13,704 nucleotides of DNA. Source: JAIPAH01 sp964345255. GTDB lineage: Bacteria; Bacteroidota; Bacteroidia; Bacteroidales; JAIPAH01. Every line of letters begins with the position of its first letter. Within the stretch, counting starts at the first letter, position 1. Positions 12,769 through 13,704 of this stretch are shown one piece after another. Under the pieces are notes generated by a model. The model worked only from the letters and a program-made list of their open reading frames with translations, was not told where the DNA came from and did not search any database. The DNA lies in assembly GCA_964345255.1 (NCBI GenBank), contig CAYFQK010000066.1:1-13704 (forward strand), read 5' to 3'. A program made the translations under genes and the position numbers.

Positions 12769-13704
12769 TTATGATTCACTTCCTGTCCAGATGGGGAAAA
12801 TTAAACGAAATTCGGTTCCGTCCTCATCAGAACGAACCAAGCTAACGTCTCCCCTGAATCCGGTGACAATATTTTTAACCATCGCCAAACCGAGCCCGGT
12901 TCCTCCTGATTTGGTGGTAAAATTAGGAAGAAATATTTTATCCTTTTTATCCCCGGGGATACCTGGTCCGTTATCTCTGATAGTGATAACCGCATTTCCC
13001 GCTTCCTTGTAACCTCTTATATAAATTCTTGCGCCCTTTCGGCTTCCCAATGCCTGAATTGAATTTTTAATAAGATTAATAAACACGCGCTGTATTTGCT
13101 TTTGGTCTGCTTCAATATACAGATCCGCACTATCAAAATAGCTGGTTATTTCAACGTGTTCTTCCCCTTCGAAAAGCTCCGTTGTGTTTTTAATGGTATC
13201 AGCCAGGTTTATTTTTCTCATTGAGGCTTTAGGCATTTTGGCAAAATCTGAAAAAGCAGATGCAATCTCCGAGAGGGAATCAATTTGTTGAATAATGTTC
13301 CACGTGAAACGTTTTACTGTTTCCTCTGATTTTTCAGGATTTTGAAGAAAACTTCGCTCGAATTGCTGCACGCTTAATTTCATAGGAGTCAACGGATTTT
13401 TAATTTCATGAGCCACCTGGCGAGCCATTTCGCGCCATGCAGTCTCTCTCTCGCTGGCTGCCAGTAAGCGTGCGCTTTTTTCCAGCTCCTCAACCATACT
13501 GTTGTACTCCTTCACTAATTCGCCTATCTCATCTTTGCGGTGAATATCAATTTTCGCATTTTTTCCCTGCAATTCAGTTTTTCTCAAAAAGTCTTTAATC
13601 GTTTCCATGGGCTTGGTAATGTAATTGGAAATAACCCATATAATGAACAGCGAAGCTATAGTAAGAATAATATAAATATTAATGAAGGTGGTGAGAAATG
13701 AAGA
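12769..13704 (-). CDS. Sensor histidine kinase, 5' end beyond the window
   Basis: The reading frame is open from the window edge, and 311 residues are visible before the stop. In order they contain a membrane helix (about 9-28, INIYIILTIASLFIIWVIS), a HAMP linker ending near ITKPMETIKDFL...HRKDEIGELVKEYNSM, and a HisKA domain with the phosphorylated His99 in ARQVAHEIKNPLTPMKLSVQ. The HATPase domain has VFINLIKNSIQAL (N box), IRDNGPGIPG (G1), FTTKSGGTGLGLAMVKNIV (F/G2) and a normal C-terminus. The H-box type resembles the NtrB/NtrY group. An internal ATG at 13606-13608 is not the true start, because the membrane helix precedes it. The sensor domain and any response regulator lie outside. The flippase gene follows after 6 nt. 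Confidence 0.9.
   Translation of the reverse strand, partial: SSFLTTFINIYIILTIASLFIIWVISNYITKPMETIKDFLRKTELQGKNAKIDIHRKDEIGELVKEYNSMVEELEKSARLLAASERETAWREMARQVAHEIKNPLTPMKLSVQQFERSFLQNPEKSEETVKRFTWNIIQQIDSLSEIASAFSDFAKMPKASMRKINLADTIKNTTELFEGEEHVEITSYFDSADLYIEADQKQIQRVFINLIKNSIQALGSRKGARIYIRGYKEAGNAVITIRDNGPGIPGDKKDKIFLPNFTTKSGGTGLGLAMVKNIVTGFRGDVSLVRSDEDGTEFRLIFPIWTGSES

Overview
The window looks like chromosomal DNA of a Bacteroidota species, most likely Bacteroidales/Marinilabiliales-like. The evidence is the gene content: DUF4837, DUF4292 and DUF6249 proteins, three SPII lipoproteins with short S-C lipoboxes, and an EnvC-TatA-GatA-transglycosylase gene order. Several promoter candidates also fit the Bacteroidota TAnnTTTG -7 element, and Shine-Dalgarno sequences are mostly absent. 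The genus cannot be named from the sequence.

Layout. Positions 1-640 (all features on the minus strand) are the accessory part. An intact tRNA-Ala(GGC) at 413-486 is followed by a terminator and a small GIY-YIG nuclease gene (83-364). This unit lies between two broken pieces of another tRNA-Ala: a 3' piece (53-72) that starts exactly at the anticodon, and a 5' piece (519-528 plus 618-632). The 5' piece is itself split in its D arm by an 89-bp insert made of three abutting hairpins. A fourth hairpin (9-52) abuts the 3' piece, and its ends match one of the three. This nested arrangement is the most unusual thing in the window.

Positions 726-3278 hold small housekeeping genes: thpR (RNA 2',3'-cyclic phosphodiesterase, plus), a DUF6249 membrane protein (minus), a YkgJ-like cysteine-cluster protein (plus), and a DUF4837 lipoprotein (minus).

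Positions 3506-13704 are one long minus-strand block. In order of transcription it runs: sensor histidine kinase (5' end outside the window), lipid-linked saccharide flippase, dUTPase (dut), a TPR lipoprotein, a DUF4292 lipoprotein, EnvC-type amidase activator, TatA, GatA, and an MltD-type LysM lytic transglycosylase. Gaps are mostly 40 nt or less, and one junction overlaps by 1 nt. The theme is the cell envelope: flippase for surface or wall polysaccharide, two outer-membrane-type lipoproteins, an inactive LytM activator of wall amidases, a Tat subunit and a wall-cleaving transglycosylase. dut and gatA are housekeeping passengers. Internal promoter candidates lie before dut, tatA and the transglycosylase. 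A terminator-like hairpin sits directly before the gatA start codon.
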